A stretch of DNA of 26,161 nucleotides from Lachnospiraceae bacterium. GTDB lineage: Bacteria; Bacillota; Clostridia; Lachnospirales; Lachnospiraceae. A model generated the notes under the pieces. It saw only the letters and a program-made list of their open reading frames with translations. It was not told the DNA's origin and ran no database searches. Below, piece after piece: positions 15,237 to 22,928 of this stretch. Position numbers and translations under genes: made by a program. The stretch covers positions 1-26,161 of the forward strand of contig CAAGQC010000105.1 in NCBI GenBank assembly GCA_900771995.1. The letters run 5' to 3'. How positions within the stretch are numbered: the stretch's first letter is position 1; every line of letters starts with the position of its first letter.

Positions 15237-17117
15237 TTATACTTCTCTGAAATCTCCGTCGATGACATCATCGTCTGCGGAAGATCCTGCATTGCCGCCG
15301 GCCTGTGCATTCATGTCAGGACCTGCTGCGCCCTGAGCACCCTGCTGTGCCTGAGCAGCCTGCTCATACATCTTGGTGAATACGGACTGTGCACTCTGGG
15401 TCAGTTTCTCTTTGGCAGCTTTCAGTTCCTCTACGTCGCTGTCGCTCATCTCCTGATCCTTGGTTCTCTCCAGAATAGCCTTCACAGCTTCCAGATCAGC
15501 CTGTACCTGGGTCTTGTCGCTCTCGGGAACCTTGTCGCCTACTTCATTCAGAGCCTTCTCTGTCTGGAATACGAAGGAGTCTGCCTCGTTTCTGGCCTCG
15601 ATAGCTTCCTTACGCTTCTTATCCTGTGCCTCGAACTCAGCTGCTTCCTTGACAGCCTTCTCAATATCGGAATCGGACATGTTGGAACCAGCGGTAATGG
15701 TGATGTGCTGTTCCTTGCCGGTACCCAGATCCTTAGCGGATACATTTACGATACCGTTGGCATCGATATCGAAGGTAACCTCGATCTGAGGGATTCCTCT
15801 GGGAGCGGGTGCAATACCGTCCAGACGGAACTGTCCGAGGGACTTGTTATCCTTGGCGAACTGACGCTCACCCTGTACTACGTTGATATCTACAGCGGTC
15901 TGGTTGTCAGCTGCGGTAGAAAAGATCTGGCTCTTCTTGGTAGGGATGGTAGTATTTCTCTCGATCAGTCTGGTAGCTACACCGCCCATGGTCTCGATGG
16001 ACAGGGACAGAGGAGTTACATCCAGTAACAGGATATCGCCGGCACCTGCATCGCCTGCCAGCTTACCACCCTGAATGGAAGCACCGATTGCTACGCACTC
16101 ATCAGGGTTCAGAGACTTGCTGGGCTCTTTGCCGGTCAGGGCTCTTACCTTATCCTGTACAGCAGGGATACGTGTGGAACCACCTACTAACAGTACCTGG
16201 CCGAGTTCTGCATAGGTCAGGCCTGCATCCTTCATGGCGTTCTGTACAGGGATTGCAGTCTTGTCAACCAGATCTCTGGTCAGTTCGTCGAATTTTGCAC
16301 GTGTCAGGTTCATGTCAAAGTGCTTGGGGCCTTCTGCAGTTGCGGTAATGAAAGGAAGGTTGATGTTGGTGGTCATTGCGCTGGACAGCTCTTTCTTAGC
16401 CTTCTCAGCTGCTTCCTTCAGTCTCTGCATAGCCATCTTATCACCGGACAGATCTACGCCTTCTGCCTTCTTGAATTCATCCAGCATCCACTGAATGATC
16501 TTGTTGTCGAAATCATCACCGCCAAGGTGTGTATCACCGTTGGTAGCCAGTACTTCGATAACGCCGTCACCGATCTCGATGATAGATACATCAAAGGTAC
16601 CACCACCAAGGTCGTATACCATGATCTTCTGCTCTTTCTCATTGTCCAGGCCGTAAGCAAGTGCTGCTGCGGTAGGCTCGTTGATGATACGCTTTACATC
16701 CAGACCTGCGATCTTACCGGCATCCTTGGTAGCCTGACGCTGAGCATCGTTGAAGTATGCGGGAACCGTGATAACTGCCTCAGTAACCTTCTCACCCAGA
16801 TAGCTCTCAGCATCTGCTTTCAGCTTCTGCAGGATCATTGCGGAGATCTGCTGAGGAGAATATTTCTTGCCGTCGATAGTACGGCCGCGATCAGTACCCA
16901 TATCTCTCTTGATGGAAGAAATGGTCTTCTCTGCGTTGGTAACTGCCTGACGCTTTGCAGGCTCACCGACCAGTCTCTCACCGGTCTTGGTAAATGCTAC
17001 AACAGAGGGTGTGGTTCTTGCGCCTTCTGTATTTGCGATAACGGTGGGCTTACCACCTTCCATAACAGCTACACAGCTGTTGGTTGTACCTAAGTCAATA
17101 CCAATAATCTTACTCAT
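15237..17117 (-). CDS. dnaK: Chaperone DnaK (Hsp70)
   Basis: A 626-residue Hsp70. The ATPase domain has 'GIDLGTTNSCVAVMEGG' near the start, 'VYDLGGGTFDVSI' and 'LVGGSTRIPAVQ'; the interdomain linker region reads 'DILLLDVTPLSLSIE'; the substrate domain and helical lid follow, ending in a Gln/Ala/Gly-rich stretch and the family tail DDDVIDGDFREV. The insert of Gram-negative DnaK near residue 80 is shorter, as is usual in Firmicutes. AGGAGG lies just before the ATG. The gap to grpE is 65 bp, with no CIRCE or terminator, so dnaK is read from the hrcA promoter. Confidence 0.99.
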   Translation of the reverse strand: MSKIIGIDLGTTNSCVAVMEGGKPTVIANTEGARTTPSVVAFTKTGERLVGEPAKRQAVTNAEKTISSIKRDMGTDRGRTIDGKKYSPQQISAMILQKLKADAESYLGEKVTEAVITVPAYFNDAQRQATKDAGKIAGLDVKRIINEPTAAALAYGLDNEKEQKIMVYDLGGGTFDVSIIEIGDGVIEVLATNGDTHLGGDDFDNKIIQWMLDEFKKAEGVDLSGDKMAMQRLKEAAEKAKKELSSAMTTNINLPFITATAEGPKHFDMNLTRAKFDELTRDLVDKTAIPVQNAMKDAGLTYAELGQVLLVGGSTRIPAVQDKVRALTGKEPSKSLNPDECVAIGASIQGGKLAGDAGAGDILLLDVTPLSLSIETMGGVATRLIERNTTIPTKKSQIFSTAADNQTAVDINVVQGERQFAKDNKSLGQFRLDGIAPAPRGIPQIEVTFDIDANGIVNVSAKDLGTGKEQHITITAGSNMSDSDIEKAVKEAAEFEAQDKKRKEAIEARNEADSFVFQTEKALNEVGDKVPESDKTQVQADLEAVKAILERTKDQEMSDSDVEELKAAKEKLTQSAQSVFTKMYEQAAQAQQGAQGAAGPDMNAQAGGNAGSSADDDVIDGDFREV

Positions 17118-17182
17118 AATATTTTCCTCCTGTTTTTACTCTCTTTGTTATGTTCTATTCTGAAAAATATTTGTTAACTTTG

Positions 17183-17776
17183 TTACTGTACCACGCCTAC
17201 CATGCTGTGTCTTACGACCATGTCATGGTATGTGTAACCCTTCTGAAGTTCCTGGGCTACGACACCGGATTCATACTCATCGCTCTCCACCTGCATCACT
17301 GCGTTGTGAAGGTTCGGATCAAATTCCTGTCCGACCGCCTCGATGGGCTTTACTCCGATATTGTCAAGTTCTGTCATCAGCTGTTTGTAGATGCGGTTCA
17401 TACCGTCTACAAAAGGATCTTCCTTCGATTCTTCGGGAACCGTTGCCAGACCTCTTTCGAAATTGTCCACCACCGGAAGGATCTTCTCGATCACACTCTT
17501 GGCACCGGTATCGAACATGGCCTGTTTCTCTTTGTCGGTTCTCTTACGGAAGTTCTCGAATTCCGCCATCTGACGTTTTACTCTGTCTTCCAGCTGATCG
17601 ATCTTCTCTTTGTAGGAATCTTCCTTTTTGTTCAGCTTTGCCTGTTTCTTCGCTGCCTTTTTATCTTCCCTGCTTTCAGGCTCTTTGCTTTCGGTCTCTT
17701 CTTCCTTCAGCTCTTCGGCTTCCGAAAGATCCTGTTCCATTTCTTCCTCTAATATTTCTTTTTCCTGTTCTGCCAT
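17183..17776 (-). CDS. grpE: Nucleotide exchange factor GrpE
   Basis: A 197-residue GrpE, which releases ADP from DnaK. A highly acidic N-terminal tail (about 1-60, runs of Glu) leads into the long dimerising helix with 'RQMAEFENFRKRTDKEKQ', then the C-terminal beta domain with 'FDPNLHNAVMQVE' and the ending 'GYTYHDMVVRHSMVGVVQ', all typical. The start MAEQEKEILEEE was chosen because AAAGGA lies in front of it; the reading frame stays open for 31 more codons into the hrcA end, without any ribosome site. The gap to hrcA is 25 bp. Confidence 0.97.
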   Translation of the reverse strand: MAEQEKEILEEEMEQDLSEAEELKEEETESKEPESREDKKAAKKQAKLNKKEDSYKEKIDQLEDRVKRQMAEFENFRKRTDKEKQAMFDTGAKSVIEKILPVVDNFERGLATVPEESKEDPFVDGMNRIYKQLMTELDNIGVKPIEAVGQEFDPNLHNAVMQVESDEYESGVVAQELQKGYTYHDMVVRHSMVGVVQ

Positions 17777-17801
17777 TCTTACTTTCCTTTCTGGAATCTG
17801 T

Positions 17802-18830
17802 CTATTCTTTGCGGTAAAGGTCATCCAGCTGGTTCTGCACCGTTCGCAGGGTTCCGATGACCTTGTCATAATCCATTCTCTTGGGACCTATGATTCCTAT
17901 GGTTCCCTTCATGCCCTCGCCTAATTCATAAGTAGCTGTGACAACACTGCAATCCTTCATGCTCTGTACCGGTGTCTCGTCTCCAATGTACACCTGAATA
18001 CCGGTGCTGCCTTCATCTGCCAAGGACTCCTGGATCAGACCGCCCAGCTGCTGTTTCTCTTCGAAGGCATTGATCAGTTCGCTTGCTTTGGACTGATCCG
18101 CCAGTTCCGGATACCGGAAAATATTGTTGGCGCCGCTGGTGTAGATCTCCAGGTCTTCATCTGCCTTGATGGCATCTGCCACAGCATCGATCACCTCACT
18201 GACGATCTCACTGTGGATTCCGGCCTGCTGCTTCATCGCTGCGATCATGCCTAAGTTGATCTCCTCCATGGACAATCCATTGAGGTGGGTATTCAACAGA
18301 ATGTTCAGCTTCAGCAGTGTCTCATCATTCAGTTCCTGATCCACCGCCAGAATATTGTTCTTGATCACATTGCCTTCGGCAACGATGACCGCCAGAATCT
18401 GTCCGGCATCCACCCGGGACAGCTGGATGAACTTCACCTTGTTGCGATGTACCTGCGGAGCACTGATCATGGTGGCATATTGTGTATTCTGTGCCAGAGT
18501 CTTCACCACCTGTTTTAACAGGTTCTCCAACTTATCCTGTCTCTCCAGGAGCATATCCTTCATCTCATTGACTTCCTGCTCTCTGGTAGCCATCATGGTA
18601 TCCACATAGAAGCGATATCCCTTATCGGAAGGAATCCTTCCTGCGGAAGTGTGCGGCTGTATGATATACCCCATCTCTTCCAGATCCGCCATCTCGTTCC
18701 GAATGGTTGCCGAGCTTAAATTCAGATCCGTGTATTTCGAAATGGTCCTGCTGCCTACCGGCTCTCCCGTTTCCAAGTAGTTCCGGATAATGGCCTGCAA
18801 TATAATTGTTTTTCTGTCATCTAATTGCAT
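17802..18830 (-). CDS. hrcA: Heat-inducible transcription repressor HrcA
   Basis: A 342-residue HrcA, the repressor that binds CIRCE operators and needs GroEL to stay active. The N-terminal winged helix (about 1-75) contains 'VGSRTISKYTDLNLSSATIR' and 'MADLEEMGYIIQPHTSAGRI', both hallmarks; the dimerisation and GAF-like part follows with 'DRFRY'-type signatures reduced to 'SDKGYRFYVDTMM'. First gene of the operon, right behind a promoter and CIRCE, so it is autoregulated. The GGGAG ribosome site before its ATG is complementary to part of the CIRCE arm. Confidence 0.98.
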   Translation of the reverse strand: MQLDDRKTIILQAIIRNYLETGEPVGSRTISKYTDLNLSSATIRNEMADLEEMGYIIQPHTSAGRIPSDKGYRFYVDTMMATREQEVNEMKDMLLERQDKLENLLKQVVKTLAQNTQYATMISAPQVHRNKVKFIQLSRVDAGQILAVIVAEGNVIKNNILAVDQELNDETLLKLNILLNTHLNGLSMEEINLGMIAAMKQQAGIHSEIVSEVIDAVADAIKADEDLEIYTSGANNIFRYPELADQSKASELINAFEEKQQLGGLIQESLADEGSTGIQVYIGDETPVQSMKDCSVVTATYELGEGMKGTIGIIGPKRMDYDKVIGTLRTVQNQLDDLYRKE

Positions 18831-18852
18831 TCCGTCACTCCCTTTGGGATTA

Positions 18853-18879
18853 TTAGCACTCGTCTAAAAGGAGTGCTAA
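18853..18879 (-). promoter_or_regulatory. CIRCE operator (HrcA binding site)
   Basis: TTAGCACTC and GAGTGCTAA arms separated by exactly 9 bp, a perfect match to the CIRCE consensus. It lies just after the predicted transcription start and 22 bp before hrcA, so HrcA bound here would block the whole operon. No second CIRCE is present before dnaK. Confidence 0.97.
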
Positions 18880-18893
18880 CATCTTCTTACCCT

Positions 18894-18922
18894 AAAATAG
18901 CACTATAGGGTATTATTGTCAA
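18894..18922 (-). promoter_or_regulatory. Promoter of the hrcA operon
   Basis: Minus-strand TTGACA (18917-18922), 17-bp spacer, TATTTT (18894-18899). The expected start is near 18887, so CIRCE is in the 5' leader of the mRNA. Confidence 0.85.
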
Positions 18923-18961
18923 CTGATTTTCCGGAAAATAATTCTAAACAAATCTAAAGAA

Positions 18962-18999
18962 ATCATAAAAAGGACCGGTACTATTTCAGTACCAGTCCT
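18962..18999 (-). terminator. Terminator overlapping the end of the GT-C-like gene
   Basis: Minus-strand AGGACTGGTAC (18989-18999) pairs with GTACCGGTCCT (18971-18981), one G-U pair, 7-nt loop, then TTTTTATG. The 5' arm encodes the last residues of the protein and the UAG stop begins in the loop. Confidence 0.9.
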
Positions 19000-20375
19000 G
19001 TCTCCAGATATACGGGAAGCGCCCGTACATATACCATATCTATTGTCCCTCCGATGAGGATCAGGAAGCATACCGCAATTCCCGCATTTACCAGCCACCG
19101 GGGAAAGGTTCTGCCCTTAATCTTCAGTTCCGAAAGCTTCTGGATCCCCTTTACCATATAATACATCAGCGGGATCAGTGCCGGGAGCAGATAGCGTCCC
19201 TGATTCTGATAATCCGTCGTATATGCATAATATATGGTCAGAAATGCCGGCATAAAAATGCAGTACAGCATATTGATATGGAAGAACCATTCTCTTCCGG
19301 ATATTTTACGGCGTTTTTTATAGCAGATCACATAGAGAAGGCTTCCCACGGTGCCTGCAATAAAAAATGCTTTATACGCCCGGTACAGCCAGATGCTTCC
19401 GTAGATCGACATGGAGCCGAAGGCTGCCACAAAGCTGTGAAACAGGCCGGACAGTGTATAGCGTTCCCGGAACATTTCCAGTACCGTATACCCCATGGAC
19501 TGATAGGTCTGCATCGTCAGCGGATTGACACTTTCCACCGCATATTGGATTGCCATCTTTTCCCGGGTAGCCAGTCCCAGCAGGTCTCCCTCCAGAACGA
19601 TGTAACTGCGGATGAACCACCAGCTGATACCCGCCAGAACCACTCCGGCGATCAGCACGCCGTATTTCAGCATCTTCTTCCAGTCATAAGAATAGCCGCC
19701 ACTTTCCTTTTTCTGTAAAAAGAACAGCAGGAACAGCAAAATACAGCTTACGATATACCCATAGGCATTATAATAAGAAAGAGCACACAGGATGATACCT
19801 CCGCTCATCCACAGGCTGTTGCGGACATTTATGCCATCCTGATATACGCATACCAGCGCATATACCATCATGGCCGTAGACAGCATGCAACAGGAATCGG
19901 TATTCACATAGGTGTGCATGAACAGTCCTTCCGGCAGGTACGTTACGGCAAAACAGAACATCCACCGGAACCGGTCATCCCGGAACACTCTCTTCCCGAT
20001 AAAGTATACCATCACCGCCATCAGCAGGCCGAAGGCCACGTTCACCAGTCTTGCGGTATAGAGCAGTGCCACCTCCGATTCGGTAAACAGGCTCACGAAG
20101 CGCATGAGATATCCCTGCAGGATATAAGGAAAGACATTATACAATGCATAGGAAAATCCGTAGGCGGGGATCCGCACCTCTTCCTCCCATCCCGTGGGGA
20201 TCTTCCCATATTTACAGATAAACTGCGGAATCAGATATCTCGCGTGTTCATCCGGGGGATTCCCGAACAGGGGCGGGGTATTGGCCAGTGGCTGCAACAG
20301 GGCAAGCGTAAGTGCCAGCACCAGAAATCCCAACAGATATAATGTAAAAATAATCTTTTCTGATTTTTTCTGCAT
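18981..20375 (-). CDS. GT-C-like polytopic membrane protein (probable glycosyltransferase)
   Basis: A 464-residue protein with about 11-12 TM segments. After TM1 (8-28) the first outside loop has 'GNPPDEHARYLIPQF' with adjacent Asp42 and Glu43, the acidic motif position used as catalytic base or metal ligand in GT-C glycosyltransferases such as PMT/ArnT and the DUF2142 group. A later outside region has 'YYAYTTDYQNQGRYLLPALIPL', also typical of these families. Members use polyprenyl-phosphate sugars to modify glycans or proteins; the acceptor is unknown. The start MQKKSEK follows AAAGGA by 7 bases; the open frame upstream runs into the previous terminator. Its own terminator overlaps the stop. 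It stands alone, without a glycan cluster nearby. Confidence 0.72.
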   Translation of the reverse strand: MQKKSEKIIFTLYLLGFLVLALTLALLQPLANTPPLFGNPPDEHARYLIPQFICKYGKIPTGWEEEVRIPAYGFSYALYNVFPYILQGYLMRFVSLFTESEVALLYTARLVNVAFGLLMAVMVYFIGKRVFRDDRFRWMFCFAVTYLPEGLFMHTYVNTDSCCMLSTAMMVYALVCVYQDGINVRNSLWMSGGIILCALSYYNAYGYIVSCILLFLLFFLQKKESGGYSYDWKKMLKYGVLIAGVVLAGISWWFIRSYIVLEGDLLGLATREKMAIQYAVESVNPLTMQTYQSMGYTVLEMFRERYTLSGLFHSFVAAFGSMSIYGSIWLYRAYKAFFIAGTVGSLLYVICYKKRRKISGREWFFHINMLYCIFMPAFLTIYYAYTTDYQNQGRYLLPALIPLMYYMVKGIQKLSELKIKGRTFPRWLVNAGIAVCFLILIGGTIDMVYVRALPVYLETGLVLK

Positions 20376-20404
20376 TCTGTCATCCTTTAACATTCTTGAT
20401 CCAT

Positions 20405-20447
20405 AATGATACAAAGACCCCAAAGTGGTAAATGCCACATTGGGGTC
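20405..20447 (-). terminator. Terminator of the DUF6465 gene
   Basis: Minus-strand GACCCCAATGTGG pairs with CCACTTTGGGGTC (20416-20428 with 20435-20447; one T-T mismatch, 6-nt loop), followed by TTTGTATCATT. It separates the DUF6465 gene from the GT-C-like gene, whose start is only about 40 bp away; no clear separate promoter for the latter is seen. Confidence 0.85.
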
Positions 20448-20469
20448 TTATACAAGCATTTCAAACCCT

Positions 20470-20508
20470 ATTCACAAAACCGCGTCCGGGACGCTTTGTG
20501 CTTATATG
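20470..20508. repeat. Short hairpin repeat related to 22948-22990
   Basis: CACAAA (20473-20478) pairs with TTTGTG (20495-20500) around an inner GCGTC-CGG-GACGC stem. It shares ATTC, CAAAACCGC and the pattern TC..G.GA.GCTTT, then TGCT.AT.TG, with bases 22948-22990 of the 150-bp element, and several differences lie in paired positions. The end overlaps the stop codon of the DUF6465 gene. Confidence 0.7.
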
Positions 20509-20984
20509 TAGAAGCTTCCGGTGATCTCTTTGTTCATTACATAGTAAACCATGTTCTCTTCGGGCTTTACATACAGCTCTACGCTGGTCAGGTCAGCTGC
20601 TTTCTGCTTCAGGTCGTATTTCCATACGTCCTTGGCGATCTTCAGCAGATCTTCCTGAGAGTAGGACTTGCCACCGAACTGAACGCTGATCTCGCTCTTT
20701 AACTCTGCCTTCTTGGCTGCGGGCTTCTTAGCCTCTGCCTTTGCGGGGGCTGCCTTCTTGGTCTCTTTCTTGACTGTTTCCTTCTTGGCTGCAGGCTTCT
20801 TAGCCTCTGCCTTTACGGGTGCTTTCTCTTCTGCCTTTGCTACAGGTGCCTTCTCAGCTTCCTTCACAGCGGTCACGTTTTCTGTCTTAACTGGAGTTGT
20901 CGGTGCTGCTTTCTTTACTTCTGCCTTAGGCGCTTCTGCTTTTGCTGCCACTACAGGTGCTACAGTTTTCTTAACTACTGCCAT
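20502..20984 (-). CDS. DUF6465 family protein with histone-H1-like Lys/Ala/Pro tail
   Basis: A 160-residue protein in two parts. Residues 1-96 are of low complexity, rich in Lys, Ala, Pro and Glu, with KKPAAKKE-type units like those of histone H1 tails and some bacterial nucleoid proteins; a 24-residue unit (AEAKKPAAKK) occurs at about 59-68 and 83-92. Residues 97-160 form a compact domain ('ISVQFGGKSYSQEDLLKIAK', 'VELYVKPEENMVYYVMN', 'EITGSFYI') that I take to be DUF6465, a Lachnospiraceae-type domain of unknown function. There is no signal peptide or TM segment. It has its own promoter and terminator. DNA binding through the tail is inference; the acidic residues in it make this uncertain. 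Confidence 0.85.
   Translation of the reverse strand: MAVVKKTVAPVVAAKAEAPKAEVKKAAPTTPVKTENVTAVKEAEKAPVAKAEEKAPVKAEAKKPAAKKETVKKETKKAAPAKAEAKKPAAKKAELKSEISVQFGGKSYSQEDLLKIAKDVWKYDLKQKAADLTSVELYVKPEENMVYYVMNKEITGSFYI
20709..20820 (-). repeat. Direct repeat inside the DUF6465 gene
   Basis: Two 40-bp units (20709-20748 and 20781-20820) match at 37 of 40 positions, with a 72-bp period, i.e. 24 codons. They encode the repeated AEAKKPAAKK segment. This points to expansion of the tail by recent duplication and a potential for length variation between strains. Confidence 0.85.
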
Positions 20985-21073
20985 GTTACCGTCTCCCTTC
21001 TGTACGAATCGTGTACAAAAAATAAATTTTTCAATCTCCTCCCAAGTGCCGGAATCCGGCGCCCGATAAGGGT

Positions 21074-21102
21074 AGTTTATTCCATTTCCCTATAATTGTC
21101 AA
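21074..21102 (-). promoter_or_regulatory. Promoter of the DUF6465 gene
   Basis: Minus-strand TTGACA (21097-21102), 17-bp spacer, TAAACT (21074-21079), directly after the uppP stop codon. The leader is about 80 nt and holds the inverted sequence GCCGGA-A-TCCGGC (around 21052). There is no terminator after uppP, so read-through is also possible. Confidence 0.75.
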
Positions 21103-21105
21103 CTA

Positions 21106-22017
21106 TTATGCGAATACAAGGAAGTACAGTAATACTATAATACCCAGTACGATACGATACCATCCGAAGACTTTAAAGTCGTGTTTTTTGATGTATCCCA
21201 TCAGGAAACGAAGCACGAACAGGGACACGATAAAGGATACCACCGTACCGATCAGCAGGCAGGCCAGTTCCATTCCCGTAAATGCAAATCCGAATTTTAT
21301 CACTTTCAGAAGGCTTGCTCCGAACATGACGGGGATTGCCAGGAAAAAGGTAAATTCCGCAGCTACCGTTCTGGAGATGCCGATGACAATGGCTCCCAGG
21401 ATCGTAGCGCCGGAACGGGAGGTTCCGGGCAGTGCCGCAGCCACCAGCTGGCAGAGTCCGATGATCAGTGCATCCCGATAGGTCAGCTGGGAAAGCTTCG
21501 TTGTGGTGGGTACACGTTTCTTATTCCAGTTCTCGATCACGATAAACAATACACCGACCAGTACCAGCATAACTGCCACCACGATCACCTGAACCGTCAC
21601 TCCACTGGTTCCGATCTCTTTTTTGAAAGCTTCACTTACCGCATCATCGAATAACAGTCCGTAAACCACCGCAGGGATGCAGGCCACAACGATCTTCACC
21701 CACATCCAGAAGGCATCCATGCTCAGCGCCACATTTCCCACCGTAAGATCTTTTTTGGATCTTATGATGCCGCCCTTTTTCGTCTGCTGGTTCTTCTTCA
21801 GATAAAAGGGCCAGATCTTGTTCCAGAACAGAACAACGACTGCCAGAATGGCTCCCAGCTGAATAACCACATCGAACATGTCGAAGAAGCCTTCGCTGGT
21901 CTGCTGAAAGGGGATCAGCCGTTCCACCAGGATCAGATGTCCGGTGCTGCTGATGGGCAGCCATTCGGTAATACCTTCCACGATGCCGTAAATAATTGCC
22001 TTGATAATTTCTAACAT
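21106..22017 (-). CDS. uppP: Undecaprenyl-diphosphatase UppP (BacA)
   Basis: A 303-residue membrane enzyme that dephosphorylates undecaprenyl diphosphate to recycle the lipid carrier for peptidoglycan and other wall glycans; overproduction gives bacitracin resistance. Both active-site regions are intact: 'VEGITEWLPISSTGHL' at 13-28 and 'LPGTSRSGATI' at 196-206. About eight TM segments. The cytoplasmic insert 'KKNQQTKKGGIIRSKKDLT' (about 74-92) and the segment 'IENWNKKRVPTTTKLSQ' are common in the longer Firmicutes forms. It follows the patatin-like gene after 34 bp without a terminator, so the two are probably co-transcribed. It provides carrier lipid for the other envelope enzymes in the window. 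Confidence 0.97.
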   Translation of the reverse strand: MLEIIKAIIYGIVEGITEWLPISSTGHLILVERLIPFQQTSEGFFDMFDVVIQLGAILAVVVLFWNKIWPFYLKKNQQTKKGGIIRSKKDLTVGNVALSMDAFWMWVKIVVACIPAVVYGLLFDDAVSEAFKKEIGTSGVTVQVIVVAVMLVLVGVLFIVIENWNKKRVPTTTKLSQLTYRDALIIGLCQLVAAALPGTSRSGATILGAIVIGISRTVAAEFTFFLAIPVMFGASLLKVIKFGFAFTGMELACLLIGTVVSFIVSLFVLRFLMGYIKKHDFKVFGWYRIVLGIIVLLYFLVFA

Positions 22018-22051
22018 GTCTTTTCTCTCTACACTTTCCTATTATTTGTAA

Positions 22052-22906
22052 TTACTTCTCCAGATAAGCCAGCAGATCCTCATAGCAGGCTTCCGCTTCC
22101 CGGTAACCCTCTTCGTATAAGGCGATCAGTTTGTCCTTGTCCTTCTCAATACGGCCCACTTCACTCTTTTTATGCGGCCGGATCACAAAGGCCTGCCCGT
22201 TCTTCTCCTGTCTGTCGATATAATCCAGACACGCATTGTAACGGATATGTCTGTCCGCCATAAGTTCGTATATTTTAGGATATTTCAGATATCTGAGTTT
22301 TATGAGTCCCAGCTGTGACGCAGACGCAGGCTTTCTTACGAATCCCACCTCTTTGGTCATGACCACGATGTTCTTGCGGTTGCCCTCCAGAATGGATTTC
22401 TCCAGAGGGATGGCATCACTGATACCACCGTCCAGATACAGTTTTCCGTCGATCTTCACATTCCGTGCCACTAACGGCAGGGATGCGGATGCCCGTATCT
22501 TGTCGATATCCTTGCGGATATCCCGGACTCTCAGATACTCCGGCTGTCCTGTTTCAATGTTAGTCACCACACTGTAGGCTTTGCCGGGATATTTTTCAAA
22601 GGTATCATAATCATACGGATACAGGTAATCCGGGATCAGATGATAGCAGAAATCCACATTGAACAGGTCCCCGCTGGTCACCAGGCTTTCCAGACTGCAA
22701 TACCGTCTGGTATCCAGATAGTCGATGCTGACGCTTAGCGCCCGGCCTTTCTGTCTGGACAGATAACTGCACATATGGCATGCCCCGGCGGATACTCCGT
22801 AGATATAGGAGAAATCAATTCCCTTTTCGGTAAAAAAATCCAGTACGCCGGCGGTGTACACGCCTTTCATTCCGCCGCCTTCCAATACCAGTCCTGCCTG
22901 ATACAT
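22052..22906 (-). CDS. Patatin-like phospholipase family protein
   Basis: A 284-residue cytoplasmic patatin-fold hydrolase. The oxyanion loop GGGMKG (10-15), the nucleophile Ser39 in GVSAG and the catalytic Asp159 in DGG are all present, so a lipid acyl hydrolase activity is likely. The C-terminal part ('RYNACLDYIDRQEKNGQAFVI') resembles the extra domain (DUF6363) found in many such bacterial proteins. No signal peptide. The start MYQAGLVLEGGG was chosen because AAAGGAG lies just ahead and it gives the typical N-terminus; a TTG nine codons upstream would lie inside the 150-bp repeat. It sits between that element and uppP. The natural substrate is unknown. Confidence 0.92.
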   Translation of the reverse strand: MYQAGLVLEGGGMKGVYTAGVLDFFTEKGIDFSYIYGVSAGACHMCSYLSRQKGRALSVSIDYLDTRRYCSLESLVTSGDLFNVDFCYHLIPDYLYPYDYDTFEKYPGKAYSVVTNIETGQPEYLRVRDIRKDIDKIRASASLPLVARNVKIDGKLYLDGGISDAIPLEKSILEGNRKNIVVMTKEVGFVRKPASASQLGLIKLRYLKYPKIYELMADRHIRYNACLDYIDRQEKNGQAFVIRPHKKSEVGRIEKDKDKLIALYEEGYREAEACYEDLLAYLEK

Positions 22907-22928
22907 ATACTTCTCTCCTTTCTGCTCC

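Noticed and set aside
16320..17093. 257-codon plus-strand open frame opposite dnaK
   Set aside because: Shadow of dnaK, a common artefact of its codon pattern; no family resemblance.
17777..17869. N-terminal extension of grpE by 31 codons
   Set aside because: It overlaps the end of hrcA, has no ribosome site and is unlike GrpE N-termini.
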